Source of the DNA: Rhizobium sp. ICMP 5592 | GTDB taxonomy: Bacteria; Pseudomonadota; Alphaproteobacteria; Rhizobiales; Rhizobiaceae | Assembly: GCF_009498525.1 (NCBI RefSeq) | Contig: NZ_QSNT01000003.1 | Coordinates: forward strand, 575,977-639,976 | Direction: 5' to 3' | DNA length: 64,000 bases | Notes under the pieces: generated by a model | Seen by the model: only the letters and a program-made list of their open reading frames with translations | What the model was told of the DNA's origin: nothing | The model's database searches: none | Part shown: one piece after another, positions 43,629 through 53,034 of the stretch | Position numbering within the stretch: the first letter of the stretch is position 1 | Layout of the letters: every line of letters begins with the position of its first letter | Program-made: the position numbers and the translations under genes

Positions 43629-45059
43629 ATGAGCAGCGCCGCCCCCTCCTCCGCCCTTCTCGATCGCTTCGCCGCCATCGTCGGCGAAAAGCACGCGTTG
43701 CGGGATGCGGCGGATCTCGCCCCGCATCTGGTCGAAAACCGCGGGCTCTATCACGGCGCATCGCCGATGCTGCTGAAGCCCGGCTCGGTGGAAGAGGTTT
43801 CGGCAATCCTGAAGCTTGCCAGCGAGACCGGCACGGCGATCGTGCCGCAGACCGGCAATACCGGCCTTGTCGGCGGCCAGACGCCACGCGAGGGCGGCTC
43901 CGACATCATCCTGTCGCTGGAACGGATGAACCGCATCCGCGACGTCGATCCCGTCGGCAACACCATGGTCGTCGATGGCGGCTGCATTCTCGCCGACGTG
44001 CACAAGGCGGCGGCGGAGCATGGCCGGATGTTTCCGCTGACGCTCGGCTCGGAGGGCTCCTGCCGCATCGCCGGTAACCTCTCCACCAATGCCGGCGGCA
44101 CCGCCGTTCTCGCCTATGGCAACATGCGCCAGCTCTGCCTCGGCCTCGAAGTGGTGCTGCCGACCGGCGAAATCTGGAACGGGCTGCGCCGCCTGAAGAA
44201 GGACAATACCGGCTACGACCTGCGCGATCTCTTCATCGGTGCCGAAGGCACGCTCGGCGTCATCACCGGCGCGGTGCTGAAACTCTTCCCGCAACCGCTT
44301 GGTCATCAGGTGGCCTTTGCCGGCATCCAATCGGTCGACGATGCGCTGACCCTGTTCAAGAACGCATCCGGCCTCTGCGGCACAGCGCTGACCGGCTTCG
44401 AACTGATGCCGCGCATCGGCGTCGAATTCACCGCGCGCAACATCCCCGGCGTACGCGATCCCCTGGAAACGGCGCATCCCTGGTATGTGCTGATCGACGT
44501 TTCCACCTCGGATTCGGTCGAGACCGCCGAGCGGATGATGACGACGCTATTGGAACAGGGCTATGAGGACGGATTGATCCAGGACGCAACCATCGCCAGC
44601 TCAGAGGCGCAACAGAAAGCGCTATGGCACATGCGCGAGAGCATGTCGGACGCGCAGAAGCCGGAGGGCGGCTCGATCAAGCACGATGTTTCCGTGCCGG
44701 TCGCGCAGATCCCGCGATTCATGGCGGAAGCGGAGACGGCCGTGCTGGCGGCCCTGCCCGGCGCGCGCATCTGCGCCTTCGGCCATATGGGCGACGGCAA
44801 TATCCACTACAACATCTCCCAGCCCGTCGGCGCCGACAAGAACGAATTCATCGGCCGCTGGCACGACATGAACAGGATCGTGCATGGCCTGGTGCTGAAG
44901 CACGGCGGCTCGATCTCGGCCGAGCACGGCATCGGACAATTGAAGCGCGACGAACTGGCCTCGATCCGCTCGGATATCGAGATGGATCTGATGCGCCGCA
45001 TCAAGACGGCGTTCGATCCGGCCGGGGTGATGAATCCGGGGAAGGTTTTGAGGGTTTAG
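43629..45059 (+). CDS. FAD-linked oxidoreductase, GlcD/D-2-hydroxyacid dehydrogenase type
   Basis: A 476-residue member of the VAO/PCMH flavoprotein family. The FAD-binding domain holds IVPQTGNTGLVGGQTPREGG and the LGSEGSCRIAGNLSTNAGG segment. The C-terminal cap domain ends with HGGSISAEHGIGQLKRDEL. This pattern fits D-lactate, D-2-hydroxyglutarate or glycolate dehydrogenases; the substrate is not decided. ATG at 43629 opens the conserved region; an in-frame start at 43491 would overlap the Sua5 gene. It is probably transcribed with that gene. Confidence 0.9.
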   Translation: MSSAAPSSALLDRFAAIVGEKHALRDAADLAPHLVENRGLYHGASPMLLKPGSVEEVSAILKLASETGTAIVPQTGNTGLVGGQTPREGGSDIILSLERMNRIRDVDPVGNTMVVDGGCILADVHKAAAEHGRMFPLTLGSEGSCRIAGNLSTNAGGTAVLAYGNMRQLCLGLEVVLPTGEIWNGLRRLKKDNTGYDLRDLFIGAEGTLGVITGAVLKLFPQPLGHQVAFAGIQSVDDALTLFKNASGLCGTALTGFELMPRIGVEFTARNIPGVRDPLETAHPWYVLIDVSTSDSVETAERMMTTLLEQGYEDGLIQDATIASSEAQQKALWHMRESMSDAQKPEGGSIKHDVSVPVAQIPRFMAEAETAVLAALPGARICAFGHMGDGNIHYNISQPVGADKNEFIGRWHDMNRIVHGLVLKHGGSISAEHGIGQLKRDELASIRSDIEMDLMRRIKTAFDPAGVMNPGKVLRV

Positions 45060-45115
45060 AAAGCAGGGCTTTCGGCAGAAGATCAAAAAGCTCTGAGTAC
45101 GCCGAGCCTCTGATA

Positions 45116-45301
45116 CCCCCCTCTGTCACTACCGTGACATCTCCCCCACAAGGGGGGAGATCGTTGGGAGTATGCCGCACCGCCAAACCAAGTGATCATG
45201 CTTTGGTCTCTGCGGATGCGACACTTGCTTGTGACAAGAAGACGCTACGAGTTACCAATCTCCCCCCTTGTGGGGGAGATGTCACGAAGTGACAGAGGGG
45301 G
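45116..45301. repeat. Element with long terminal inverted repeats (MITE-like)
   Basis: A 186-bp segment between the FAD oxidoreductase and ftsK genes. The left arm (45116-45166) starts CCCCCCTCTGTCACT and ends GGGGGGAGATCGTTGG. The right arm (45253-45301) is its near-perfect reverse complement, starting ACCAATCTCCCCC and ending GTGACAGAGGGGG. Each arm also folds on itself through CTCCCCCACAAGGGGGGAG. The core of about 85 bp has no coding potential. It lacks a transposase. It may be a non-autonomous mobile unit, or a rhizobial mosaic element related to those at 18813 and 28440. Confidence 0.7.
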
Positions 45302-45347
45302 TGAACACTCTCCGCAACTACCGCGGCCAATGCGATCCCCTGCTGGA

Positions 45348-48329
45348 TCAATCAAAATCCTCATTGCTCGGCTGCGCTGCCTGCCCGCCACCGTTCCGGT
45401 TGCCCGAAATGATCTCGCGCTTGCCGACATGGTTGGCCGGGCCGACGAGGCCGTCTTTTTCCATGCGTTCGACGAGCGAGGCGGCGCGGTTGTAGCCGAT
45501 GCCGAGGCGGCGCTGGATGTAGGAAGTCGAGCACTTCTTGTCGCGCATGACGACCTTGATCGCCTGTTCGTAGAGGTCGTCGCCGTCTTCGGAGGCGATC
45601 GCGCCCTTGTCGAAGACTGCGGTATCCTCTTCGTCTTCTTCCTCGTCCTCGTCGGCGGTGACGGTGTCGAGATATTCCGGACGGCCCTGCGTCTTCAGAT
45701 GTGCCACGACCTTTTCGACCTCTTCGTCCGAGACGAAGGGACCATGGACGCGGGAGATGCGTCCGCCGCCGGCCATGTGCAGCATGTCGCCCTGGCCGAG
45801 GAGCTGTTCGGCGCCCTGCTCGCCGAGGATCGTGCGGCTGTCGATCTTCGAGGTGACCTGGAAGGAGATGCGCGTCGGAAAGTTCGCCTTGATCGTGCCG
45901 GTGATGACGTCGACGGACGGACGTTGCGTCGCCATGATCAGGTGGATGCCGGCAGCACGCGCCATCTGCGCCAGACGCTGGATCGCGCCTTCGATTTCCT
46001 TGCCGGCGACCATCATCAGGTCGGCCATCTCGTCGACGATGACGACGATGTAGGGCATCGGCGTCAGGTCCATTTCCTGGCTCTCCTCGATCGGAGCGCC
46101 GGTTCCCTTGTCGAAGCCGGTCTGGACCAAGACGTGGATCGTCTCGCCCTTTTCGCGGGCCAGGGCAACGCGGCTGTTGTAGCCGTCGATGTTGCGGACG
46201 CCGAGGCGCGACATCTTCCTGTAGCGGTCCTCCATCTCGCGCACCGCCCATTTCAGCGCCATCACGGCCTTCTTCGGATCGGTAACGACGGGGGTCAGCA
46301 GATGCGGGATGCCGTCATAGACGGAGAGTTCCAGCATCTTCGGATCGACCATGATCAGGCGGCACTGTTCCGGCGTCATCCGGTAAAGCAGCGACAGAAT
46401 CATCGTGTTGATGGCGACGGACTTGCCCGAACCGGTGGTGCCGGCGACGAGCAGATGCGGCATCTTGGCGAGTTCGGCGATGACGGGCTCGCCGCCGATG
46501 GTCTTGCCGAGGCCCAGCGCCAGCTTGTAGCCGCTCTTCTCGAAATCCGCGGATTCGATCATCTCGCGGAAATAGACGGTCTCGCGAATGACGTTCGGCA
46601 GTTCGATACCGATGACGTTGCGGCCGGGGACGACGGCGACGCGGGCCGACAGCGCCGACATCGAACGGGCGATATCGTCGGCGAGATTGATAACGCGCGA
46701 GGATTTGACGCCGGGAGCCGGCTCGAATTCGTAAAGCGTGACGACCGGGCCTGGGCGGACATGAATGATCTCGCCCTTGACGCCAAAATCCTCGAGCACG
46801 CTTTCCAGCAGGCCGGCATTCTGTTCCAGCGTTTCCTGCGTCATGATCACGCCGGGTCGGGCGACCGGCTCCTGCAGCAGCTCGCGCGGCGGCAATTCAT
46901 ATTCGCCTTCTCCGCTACGGGCGATCGGCCGCCATTCCGGCGGGGTCATGGCATTCGGCCGGCGCGGCGTGATCTGCGACGGCGGCGGATCGATCAGGCG
47001 CTGCTTGGCAGCCTCGACGGCGGGTATGACGGGCGCTGCTTCGACAACGGGTGCCAATGCCGGCGCCGCCTGTGCCTTCACCGGCATGGGAGCGACGACC
47101 ATGACCGGAGTCGGCTTGGCTGGTACGACCTTCGGCACGGCAACGACCTCGGCCTCATTGGTGAAAACGGCGGTGACGAAAGCAGGCGGCACGAAGGCTG
47201 CGGGCTCGATCGCTTCCAGCTTCACGGCGACGGGAGCGACCGCTTCGATCGCTGCCGGCACGACAGGCGCCAAAGCCATGGCTTCCAACGCGGTAAGCTC
47301 ATCCATGACGAACGTATTGACCGGGACCGGTTGCGATTCGACCGGAGCAACGGCTGCGACAACCGGCGAGACTATGGTCTCCTGCGACGCTTCAACAACC
47401 AACGACGGACGACGGCACTCGACGACGCGGAATTTCGCGACGATCGATTCGACCTCAGCCTGGATCTCAGGAACAAGCACCGGCTGGGCCAGCGTACCCT
47501 TGATGGCGGACACGAATTCTCCCTCGAAGGGCATAGCGTCCCAGAAGGCGAAATCGGAGAGATGGGCGAGCCGCGACTCGACGGCAGGCGCGGCAACGGA
47601 GTCTGCAACATTCGGCAATGACGGCGAAGCATCCAGCGCGGTCGCGGGAGCCTTATAAAATGCGGTAGCGATGACAGTCATCTCCAATGCGTCCGGCGCA
47701 GTCGCCGGAGAGTTCTGAATTACGGCGGGCTGGTAGGTTTCGGCCGCAAACGGCACGCCCTCCCATGGCGGCAGATCGAATTCGGCCGACGGTTCGGCTG
47801 GGCGAGCGACAACCGGGGCCGGTGATTCGACTACCGGCGGCTCCATGACCCGCATCGCGGCATGGTTCGCGGCCGGCGGCGCGAGGACAGGCAAGGGCTC
47901 TGCCGGCGCGCGACGGCTGACGATCTCGTTCTCCCGCGTGCGGGTGAAACGGACGTTCGGCCCCATCAGGAAGGCATTCTGCCAGCCGGGCGAGGCAAGC
48001 TCTTCAGCCGAGATGCCCTGCGGCGTGACGGGCATGATCGGGCCGCTGGCGGCCACGGTGCTCGCCTGCAGGGCCTCCACGACCGGCTTCGGCGCGGCGG
48101 CGATTCGCAGGCGTGCCTCTTCGGCAATCCGCCGTTCCTCCGCGCGGCGGCGCTCTTCGGCCTGGCGCTTGGCTTCGCGGACGGTGCGGATCTTTTCTTC
48201 CAGGAATGCGCGGCGAGCAGCGATCTGCTCGGCACGGCGGGCTTCTTCCGCGACCTGTTCCGGGTCAAGCTCGCCTTCAGGCTGGGAGCCATTTGCAGCA
48301 TTCGAAATGTTCGTTCGGGAAAGACGCAT
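45348..48329 (-). CDS. ftsK: FtsK/SpoIIIE-type DNA translocase without a membrane domain
   Basis: The 993-residue product has an FtsK motor: Walker A LLVAGTTGSGKSVAINTMI (about residue 630), Walker B LIMVDPKMLELSVY, and ATQRPSVDVITGTIKANFPT. The C-terminal gamma winged helix is also present (TSYIQRRLGIGYNRAASLVE). Before the motor is an Ala/Val/Pro-rich linker (about residues 120-480). The N-terminus is a charged coiled coil (RRAEQIAARRAFLEEKIRTV...) rather than the four membrane helices of canonical FtsK. ATG at 48329 is used; TTG at 48386 would add 19 residues. It may be a second, soluble FtsK paralogue acting in chromosome segregation. Confidence 0.9.
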   Translation of the reverse strand: MRLSRTNISNAANGSQPEGELDPEQVAEEARRAEQIAARRAFLEEKIRTVREAKRQAEERRRAEERRIAEEARLRIAAAPKPVVEALQASTVAASGPIMPVTPQGISAEELASPGWQNAFLMGPNVRFTRTRENEIVSRRAPAEPLPVLAPPAANHAAMRVMEPPVVESPAPVVARPAEPSAEFDLPPWEGVPFAAETYQPAVIQNSPATAPDALEMTVIATAFYKAPATALDASPSLPNVADSVAAPAVESRLAHLSDFAFWDAMPFEGEFVSAIKGTLAQPVLVPEIQAEVESIVAKFRVVECRRPSLVVEASQETIVSPVVAAVAPVESQPVPVNTFVMDELTALEAMALAPVVPAAIEAVAPVAVKLEAIEPAAFVPPAFVTAVFTNEAEVVAVPKVVPAKPTPVMVVAPMPVKAQAAPALAPVVEAAPVIPAVEAAKQRLIDPPPSQITPRRPNAMTPPEWRPIARSGEGEYELPPRELLQEPVARPGVIMTQETLEQNAGLLESVLEDFGVKGEIIHVRPGPVVTLYEFEPAPGVKSSRVINLADDIARSMSALSARVAVVPGRNVIGIELPNVIRETVYFREMIESADFEKSGYKLALGLGKTIGGEPVIAELAKMPHLLVAGTTGSGKSVAINTMILSLLYRMTPEQCRLIMVDPKMLELSVYDGIPHLLTPVVTDPKKAVMALKWAVREMEDRYRKMSRLGVRNIDGYNSRVALAREKGETIHVLVQTGFDKGTGAPIEESQEMDLTPMPYIVVIVDEMADLMMVAGKEIEGAIQRLAQMARAAGIHLIMATQRPSVDVITGTIKANFPTRISFQVTSKIDSRTILGEQGAEQLLGQGDMLHMAGGGRISRVHGPFVSDEEVEKVVAHLKTQGRPEYLDTVTADEDEEEDEEDTAVFDKGAIASEDGDDLYEQAIKVVMRDKKCSTSYIQRRLGIGYNRAASLVERMEKDGLVGPANHVGKREIISGNRNGGGQAAQPSNEDFD

Positions 48330-48548
48330 GAGACCTGCAACCCAGTCATTGATATTGCCGATGGCTTCCCAAATCGAATAGGGCAAAGACGGTTAATAAG
48401 TTCCTTCTGATCGTCACAGAATGCACTTATTCCGCATCCCCGGCCCAAGGGAGCGCCCCATAGCGGCACGGCGGCAACAGGCATGCCGATCGGCTCGACG
48501 TCGCGCTGGAAAGCCGCGCGAATCGACGATGATCCCTTGTGGGATTGA

Positions 48549-51062
48549 TTACTTGGAGGAGGAAAGCTGCGCGATCGACAACAGCGTATCGCCGCTGATA
48601 CCGACGCTCGAAGAGCTGGAGCCCTGGAGGATCGAGAGCGCGGGCGATGTCGACGAAGTGGTGTTGTTCGCCAGGTCGTACATCGCCGAGAATCGCTGCA
48701 GGAGCTTGTTGACCTTGGTCGGATCCTGCAGATCGCTGACATCGACGAATTTGGCAAGCAGCTTGGCCTGGGTGTCGACATCCATCGAGGACATCGAACT
48801 CGGCAGGCTGTAGGTCGTGGTGATGACCTGATAGAGGGCGGTGTCGCCCATGATATCGTAGATGGAGTTGATATCCGGAGCCTTGCGCTGGAAGTAAAGC
48901 GCCAGTTGCACGCCCGTATTGGTTTCTCCCTCCTGGTCCTCAAGGGTCTGATGCAGGAAGAGGTCGTTCGTCTCGGCAATCGTGCCCTGATTTTGCGCGG
49001 TCCCCAATTTCGTGTTGGTCAGATTCCCGTCCGTGTCGAAATTGAAGGCGTTGACGATATTCTTGAACTGCGCGCCGTCATCCGTGTTGATGAAGCTCTT
49101 CGAATCGCTCGGATCGGAGGCGAAGGCCTTTTTCAGCGTCGCGGTATCGACCGTCTTTGGATCGATGCCATTGGCCTTCAGGATGTAGTCGGTGAGCTTG
49201 CTGTCGGCGAGAAGGTCGGTGACGCTGGTAACCTTGACGATATTGGTCGCAAAATAGGTGCCGGCATCCTTGGCATCGCTGGTGGCCTTGGTAAGCAGGG
49301 CGCCCGTCAGTCCTATCGTACTATGACTGGAATATTGCGAGATGTAACTGTTGATCTGCGTCTGCGACAAGGACTGGACGGGCGGTTTCAACTTGCCGTC
49401 GCTATCGAAGTTGAAGGCCTTGGCGAGATTGGTAAAGCGTGTGTCCTTGAGCGAACTGACATAGCTCTTCGGATCGTAGGGATCGCTCTCGAGGATCTTC
49501 TTCATCTGTGTCTTCGTCATCTCGTCCGGGCTGATGCCATAAGCGCGCATCGCCATCTGGTAGAGCTCGGGAAGACTGTCGTTGCTGGTATCGCTGTCGG
49601 CCGTGGCATTGGTGGCGAAGAAATCATCAATGGTCTTCACCGCGGCGATGCGCGTCTGATAGTTGCTGACGGCTTTGGTGGTCAAGGACGTCTGCGACGT
49701 CTGGTAGTTCTTCATATAGGCCGTCGAGGCGGCATCGATCGCCGTCTGGGATTGCGCCTCATCACCCGTAGCAAGTGTGCCGTCCGACTGGAAATTGAAC
49801 TGCGAGACGACGTCCGTAAGACCAAAAATTGAGGCGGTAGAAGAACTGGAAAATGCGTTCTTGAACACGACGGCGGGCGTATCCGCGGCGACCCCGTAGG
49901 CCGTCTTGATATAGTCGAACAGGCGGGTATCCGACGTCAGCTCGTCGACGGTGGTGATGGAGCCGATATGCTCCTTGTAGTAGAGGTCGTTGTCGGCAGC
50001 GCCGACATCGGTCGTGTACGATGGAACCGCGGAATTGTAAGCGCTCATGACATCGGCCATCTGGCCGAGCGTCTGCGGGCCGCCCTTATAATTCGTCGCG
50101 TAGGCGGCCGTTGTGGTGCTTATCTGATCCGATGTCTGTGCTTGCGAGCCACTCGCGACGGTGCCGTCGCTCTGGAAATTGAATTGCGCCATGATATCGG
50201 TCAATCCCTTCGCCGCCGCAACACTTGTATCCTCGGCGGCAGCGTTGAATTGGGTCGCGGTGATATAGGCCGGAATGTCGAAGGCGGTTTTGACATAGTT
50301 GAACAGCTTGGGATCGGACGTAAGCTGGCTGACGGACGTGATCGTGCTGATATGGTTTTCGTAGTAGGTCGTATCGGCGTCAGCCGTCGACGTCTTCACC
50401 GTTCCGTCAGCGTTGAAATTGAACTCCGCGACGATCGCCTTGTCGGTGGCACTGCCGTTCTGATTGACGAAGCTGTCGGGATCGCTGAGATCGCTCGTCA
50501 GCATCTGCTTCAGGAATGAATTCGACGTATAGGTCGGATCGAGGCCATAGGCCTGCAGCACGTAATTTTTAAGACGGCTGTTGCCCAGGAGGTCGTCTAC
50601 CGTCTTAACACTGCTGATATTCTGGCTGAAATAGGTCGTTTCGGTCTGCGCATCCGTTGCCTCAGTCGTAAAAGACTGATTGTAAAGACCGATCAGATCG
50701 TCTTCCTGGGTGCTGGTTTGTGCCGTCGAGGAACTGCCCGTGCCAAAATTGAACGCTGCGGCGAATTCCTTGTAGCGCGGATCGGTCAGCTTATTGGCAA
50801 AACTGGTGGAATCGCTGAGGTCGCTGGTCAGCACCTGTTTCATAAAAGCCTTGGCATAGGTCATGTCCGACAGGCCGTAGGCTTCCATTGCATAGCTATA
50901 GAGCTGATAATCGCCCATGAAGTCATCGACATTGGTTACCTTGCCAATATTGGCATTGTAGTAGTCGATCTGACGCTTGTTCTGTGACTGGGACGCCACC
51001 TGATTGAGCGTGGTCGCCATACTTCTGGTCGCGATCGTGTAACCAAGATAAGTGGATATCAT
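48549..51062 (-). CDS. Large protein with six DUF1217-like repeats
   Basis: An 837-residue acidic Asp/Ser/Thr-rich protein made of about six related units. Each contains a helix (as in YAKAFMKQVLTSDLSDSTSF) and ends near a conserved (A/Q)FNF-x-(S/D)DG motif: FNFGTG, FNFNADG, FNFQSDG (twice), FNFDSDG and FNFDTDG. Each is followed by a variable Asp/Thr-rich linker. This fits DUF1217, a family seen in rhizobial flagellar regions, usually with one unit in a much smaller protein. No signal peptide is evident. The function is unknown. It is divergent from the DUF6101-type gene. Tandem duplication with drift explains the repeats. Confidence 0.8.
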   Translation of the reverse strand: MISTYLGYTIATRSMATTLNQVASQSQNKRQIDYYNANIGKVTNVDDFMGDYQLYSYAMEAYGLSDMTYAKAFMKQVLTSDLSDSTSFANKLTDPRYKEFAAAFNFGTGSSSTAQTSTQEDDLIGLYNQSFTTEATDAQTETTYFSQNISSVKTVDDLLGNSRLKNYVLQAYGLDPTYTSNSFLKQMLTSDLSDPDSFVNQNGSATDKAIVAEFNFNADGTVKTSTADADTTYYENHISTITSVSQLTSDPKLFNYVKTAFDIPAYITATQFNAAAEDTSVAAAKGLTDIMAQFNFQSDGTVASGSQAQTSDQISTTTAAYATNYKGGPQTLGQMADVMSAYNSAVPSYTTDVGAADNDLYYKEHIGSITTVDELTSDTRLFDYIKTAYGVAADTPAVVFKNAFSSSSTASIFGLTDVVSQFNFQSDGTLATGDEAQSQTAIDAASTAYMKNYQTSQTSLTTKAVSNYQTRIAAVKTIDDFFATNATADSDTSNDSLPELYQMAMRAYGISPDEMTKTQMKKILESDPYDPKSYVSSLKDTRFTNLAKAFNFDSDGKLKPPVQSLSQTQINSYISQYSSHSTIGLTGALLTKATSDAKDAGTYFATNIVKVTSVTDLLADSKLTDYILKANGIDPKTVDTATLKKAFASDPSDSKSFINTDDGAQFKNIVNAFNFDTDGNLTNTKLGTAQNQGTIAETNDLFLHQTLEDQEGETNTGVQLALYFQRKAPDINSIYDIMGDTALYQVITTTYSLPSSMSSMDVDTQAKLLAKFVDVSDLQDPTKVNKLLQRFSAMYDLANNTTSSTSPALSILQGSSSSSVGISGDTLLSIAQLSSSK

Positions 51063-51381
51063 CAGCGCGACCTCAATAATTCTCTAATATAAGCCAGCGA
51101 ATCTCTCCGCAGTATCGCAGTTAAACCTTACCTGAGACTTACAATACTTCATCTATTGCGTGTGCCGGATTGGCACGCTCCGCTTGCGCCGTGCATTCAC
51201 TTTATGGAAACCCTGATCGATTCGGTTTTGCTAACCATTTGAGGACGCAAAGTTTTCTTAACCGCAATTTTTAAGCTGTCTGGAAGGGACGCCGCCTAAT
51301 CTGAACCCAACGAGAGGACATGACGTTCTCCGTAAGAAGACCGGAAAACCGGCTCTCAGGTAAAGCAAGGGTAGAGATTAG
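51063..51381. other. Divergent intergenic region between the DUF1217 and DUF6101 genes
   Basis: These 319 bases include an A+T-rich tract (about 51075-51160), presumed to hold promoters for both genes, and a small hairpin GTGCC/GGCAC at about 51162-51176. No protein, RNA gene or known regulatory element was recognised. Confidence 0.5.
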
Positions 51382-51948
51382 ATGACAAATACCGTCCTGA
51401 AGCCCGATTGGGCTGGAAACACACTGCGGCTTGATCCGGCGCGCTTCCCGCAACAGGTCAGCTATGCCATGCGGGGTGCCGAGGGTGACGTCACCATCAC
51501 GATCGACGAGCGCGGCGCGGTGCTGCGCAAAATCCTGCCGTCCAGCGGCCTGCCGCTGTCCGTCGCCTTGCCGAAACGCGCTTTCATGGGTGTTGCCGCC
51601 CGTGCCATCGACCATGGCGACGGCGAAGTCACCGTGACGCTGGAATTGCATCACTCGGATCCGGATCTGTGCATCCCTCTCCTGGTCGCCCACGATCTAA
51701 GCGACATCGCCGCCGACTGGCGTTCGTGGTCGGAAGCCTTCCGCATCCCGATGCTGATGATCGAGGCCGATGGCGTCGCCCGTCCGCTGGAAGAGCATCT
51801 GGGCGGGGTCGCCGCCCGCGATACCCAGCCGCGCCGCCGCCACTCTTATTTCGCCGAGCGCCGTCCGCGCTTCCTCGTGCGCCGCTCGACCGGCTCGCTG
51901 GGCCTCAAGATGAAGATCGAAGGCCGCGAGATCATCGCGCGGCGTTGA
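51382..51948 (+). CDS. DUF6101-type conserved protein
   Basis: A 188-residue soluble protein with no signal peptide. It has an N-terminal beta-rich half (LRLDPARFPQQVSYAMRGAEGDVTITIDERGA) and a C-terminal RRRHSYFAERRPRFLVRRSTG tail rich in arginine. The family resembles DUF6101 of the Rhizobiales, which has no known function; this naming is from memory of the family and not certain. It ends 24 bases before the terminator at 51972. Confidence 0.7.
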   Translation: MTNTVLKPDWAGNTLRLDPARFPQQVSYAMRGAEGDVTITIDERGAVLRKILPSSGLPLSVALPKRAFMGVAARAIDHGDGEVTVTLELHHSDPDLCIPLLVAHDLSDIAADWRSWSEAFRIPMLMIEADGVARPLEEHLGGVAARDTQPRRRHSYFAERRPRFLVRRSTGSLGLKMKIEGREIIARR

Positions 51949-51971
51949 AACCAATCGAGATTGATTGGATC

Positions 51972-52003
51972 AAAGCCCGGTACCCACAGTGCCGGGCTTT
52001 GTG
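51972..52003. terminator. Terminator between the DUF6101 and ubiA genes
   Basis: The stem AAAGCCCGG / CCGGGCTTT (51972-51980 and 51992-52000) has an 11-base loop. The plus strand continues TTTGTGATTC and the minus strand GATCCAATC, so it favours the plus-strand gene. Confidence 0.7.
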
Positions 52004-52010
52004 ATTCTCG

Positions 52011-52970
52011 CTAGGCCACAAGCAGCAGGAACGACAGGAAGAGGCCGGCGAAGATGATGATGCCGACCTTGCCGTTGAATTTGAACAGGGCCAGGCACTG
52101 CTCCCCATTGTTGATGTCGAGCACGGCGATCTGGTAGGCGAACATGCCGCCGGCAACAAGAAGCCCGAGATAGGAAAGCCATCCCGCCCCCGCCAGCGCG
52201 AAGGACAGTAGCATCAGCACCAACGCGACACCGTAGAGACCCACCAACCAGAGGCGGGTCTTGTCGCCGAAGAGCCGGGCGGTGGAGCGCACGCCGATCA
52301 GCTCGTCATCCTCCTTGTCCTGATGGGCATAGATCGTGTCGTAACCGATCGTCCACAGGATGGCAGCGGCATAGAGCATGATGGGCGCAAGCGACAGGCT
52401 GCCGAACAGCCCGGCCCAGCCCATCAGCGCGCCCCAGGAAAAGGCCAGTCCTAAGAAAAACTGCGGCCAGTCGGTAAAGCGCTTGGCGAAGGGATAAAGC
52501 GCGACGATGCCGAGCGACAGGACGCCGAGAATGACGGCAAACCAGTTGAACTGCAAAAGCACCAGCAGCCCGACCACAGCCTGTAGCGCTATGAAGACCT
52601 TGGCCTGGAGGCGCGTCACGCGGCCGGACGGCAGCGGACGCGAGCGTGTGCGGGCCACTTCCATATCGATCTCGTGATCGACCAGGTCGTTGTAGGCGCA
52701 GCCGGCACCGCGCATGGCGACCGCGCCGATGAAATAGAGAATGAGGTGGTAGACCACCAGCCCCCCCGGCGACTGACCCACGGCGGCTGCGGCATTGGCG
52801 GCAAGCGCCGCCGACCAGAAGCATGGCCACATCAAGAGCTGCCAGCCGATCGGCCTGTCCCAGCGCGCGAGCTGCGCATAGGGCCAGAGCACCGGGGGCA
52901 GGATGCGATAAACCCAGTTGCCGGATGGCGCGTCGGCGACGCGCCCGTTGATGTCGCCTATCTTTTGCAT
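52011..52970 (-). CDS. ubiA: 4-hydroxybenzoate polyprenyltransferase
   Basis: UbiA attaches the polyprenyl tail to 4-hydroxybenzoate, an early step of ubiquinone synthesis. The 319-residue membrane protein has the two aspartate motifs of the family: NDLVDHEIDMEVARTRSRPL and the later YDTIYAHQDKEDDELIGVRSTA. It has eight or nine hydrophobic helices. ATG at 52970 gives the usual length; a start at 53006 would add 12 residues. It converges with the DUF6101 gene. Confidence 0.95.
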   Translation of the reverse strand: MQKIGDINGRVADAPSGNWVYRILPPVLWPYAQLARWDRPIGWQLLMWPCFWSAALAANAAAAVGQSPGGLVVYHLILYFIGAVAMRGAGCAYNDLVDHEIDMEVARTRSRPLPSGRVTRLQAKVFIALQAVVGLLVLLQFNWFAVILGVLSLGIVALYPFAKRFTDWPQFFLGLAFSWGALMGWAGLFGSLSLAPIMLYAAAILWTIGYDTIYAHQDKEDDELIGVRSTARLFGDKTRLWLVGLYGVALVLMLLSFALAGAGWLSYLGLLVAGGMFAYQIAVLDINNGEQCLALFKFNGKVGIIIFAGLFLSFLLLVA

Positions 52971-53034
52971 AGGCGAGTAGTAGTGATATCCGCCGCCCGC
53001 GGTCAAGCGGCGGGGCCATAGCCCCGCGCTTTTC

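Noticed and set aside
45116..45301. An insertion sequence
   Set aside because: The inverted-repeat unit is too short for a transposase, and no transposase-like frame exists inside or next to it.
45192..47621. An 809-codon open frame opposite ftsK
   Set aside because: It is an Asp/Arg/His-rich shadow of the GC-rich ftsK coding frame. It has no domain, and the ftsK frame shows clear motor motifs.
48549..51062. Repeats in this region considered as a CRISPR array or tandem DNA satellite
   Set aside because: The repeats are at protein level, hundreds of bases long and diverged; there are no short identical repeats with unique spacers and no cas genes.
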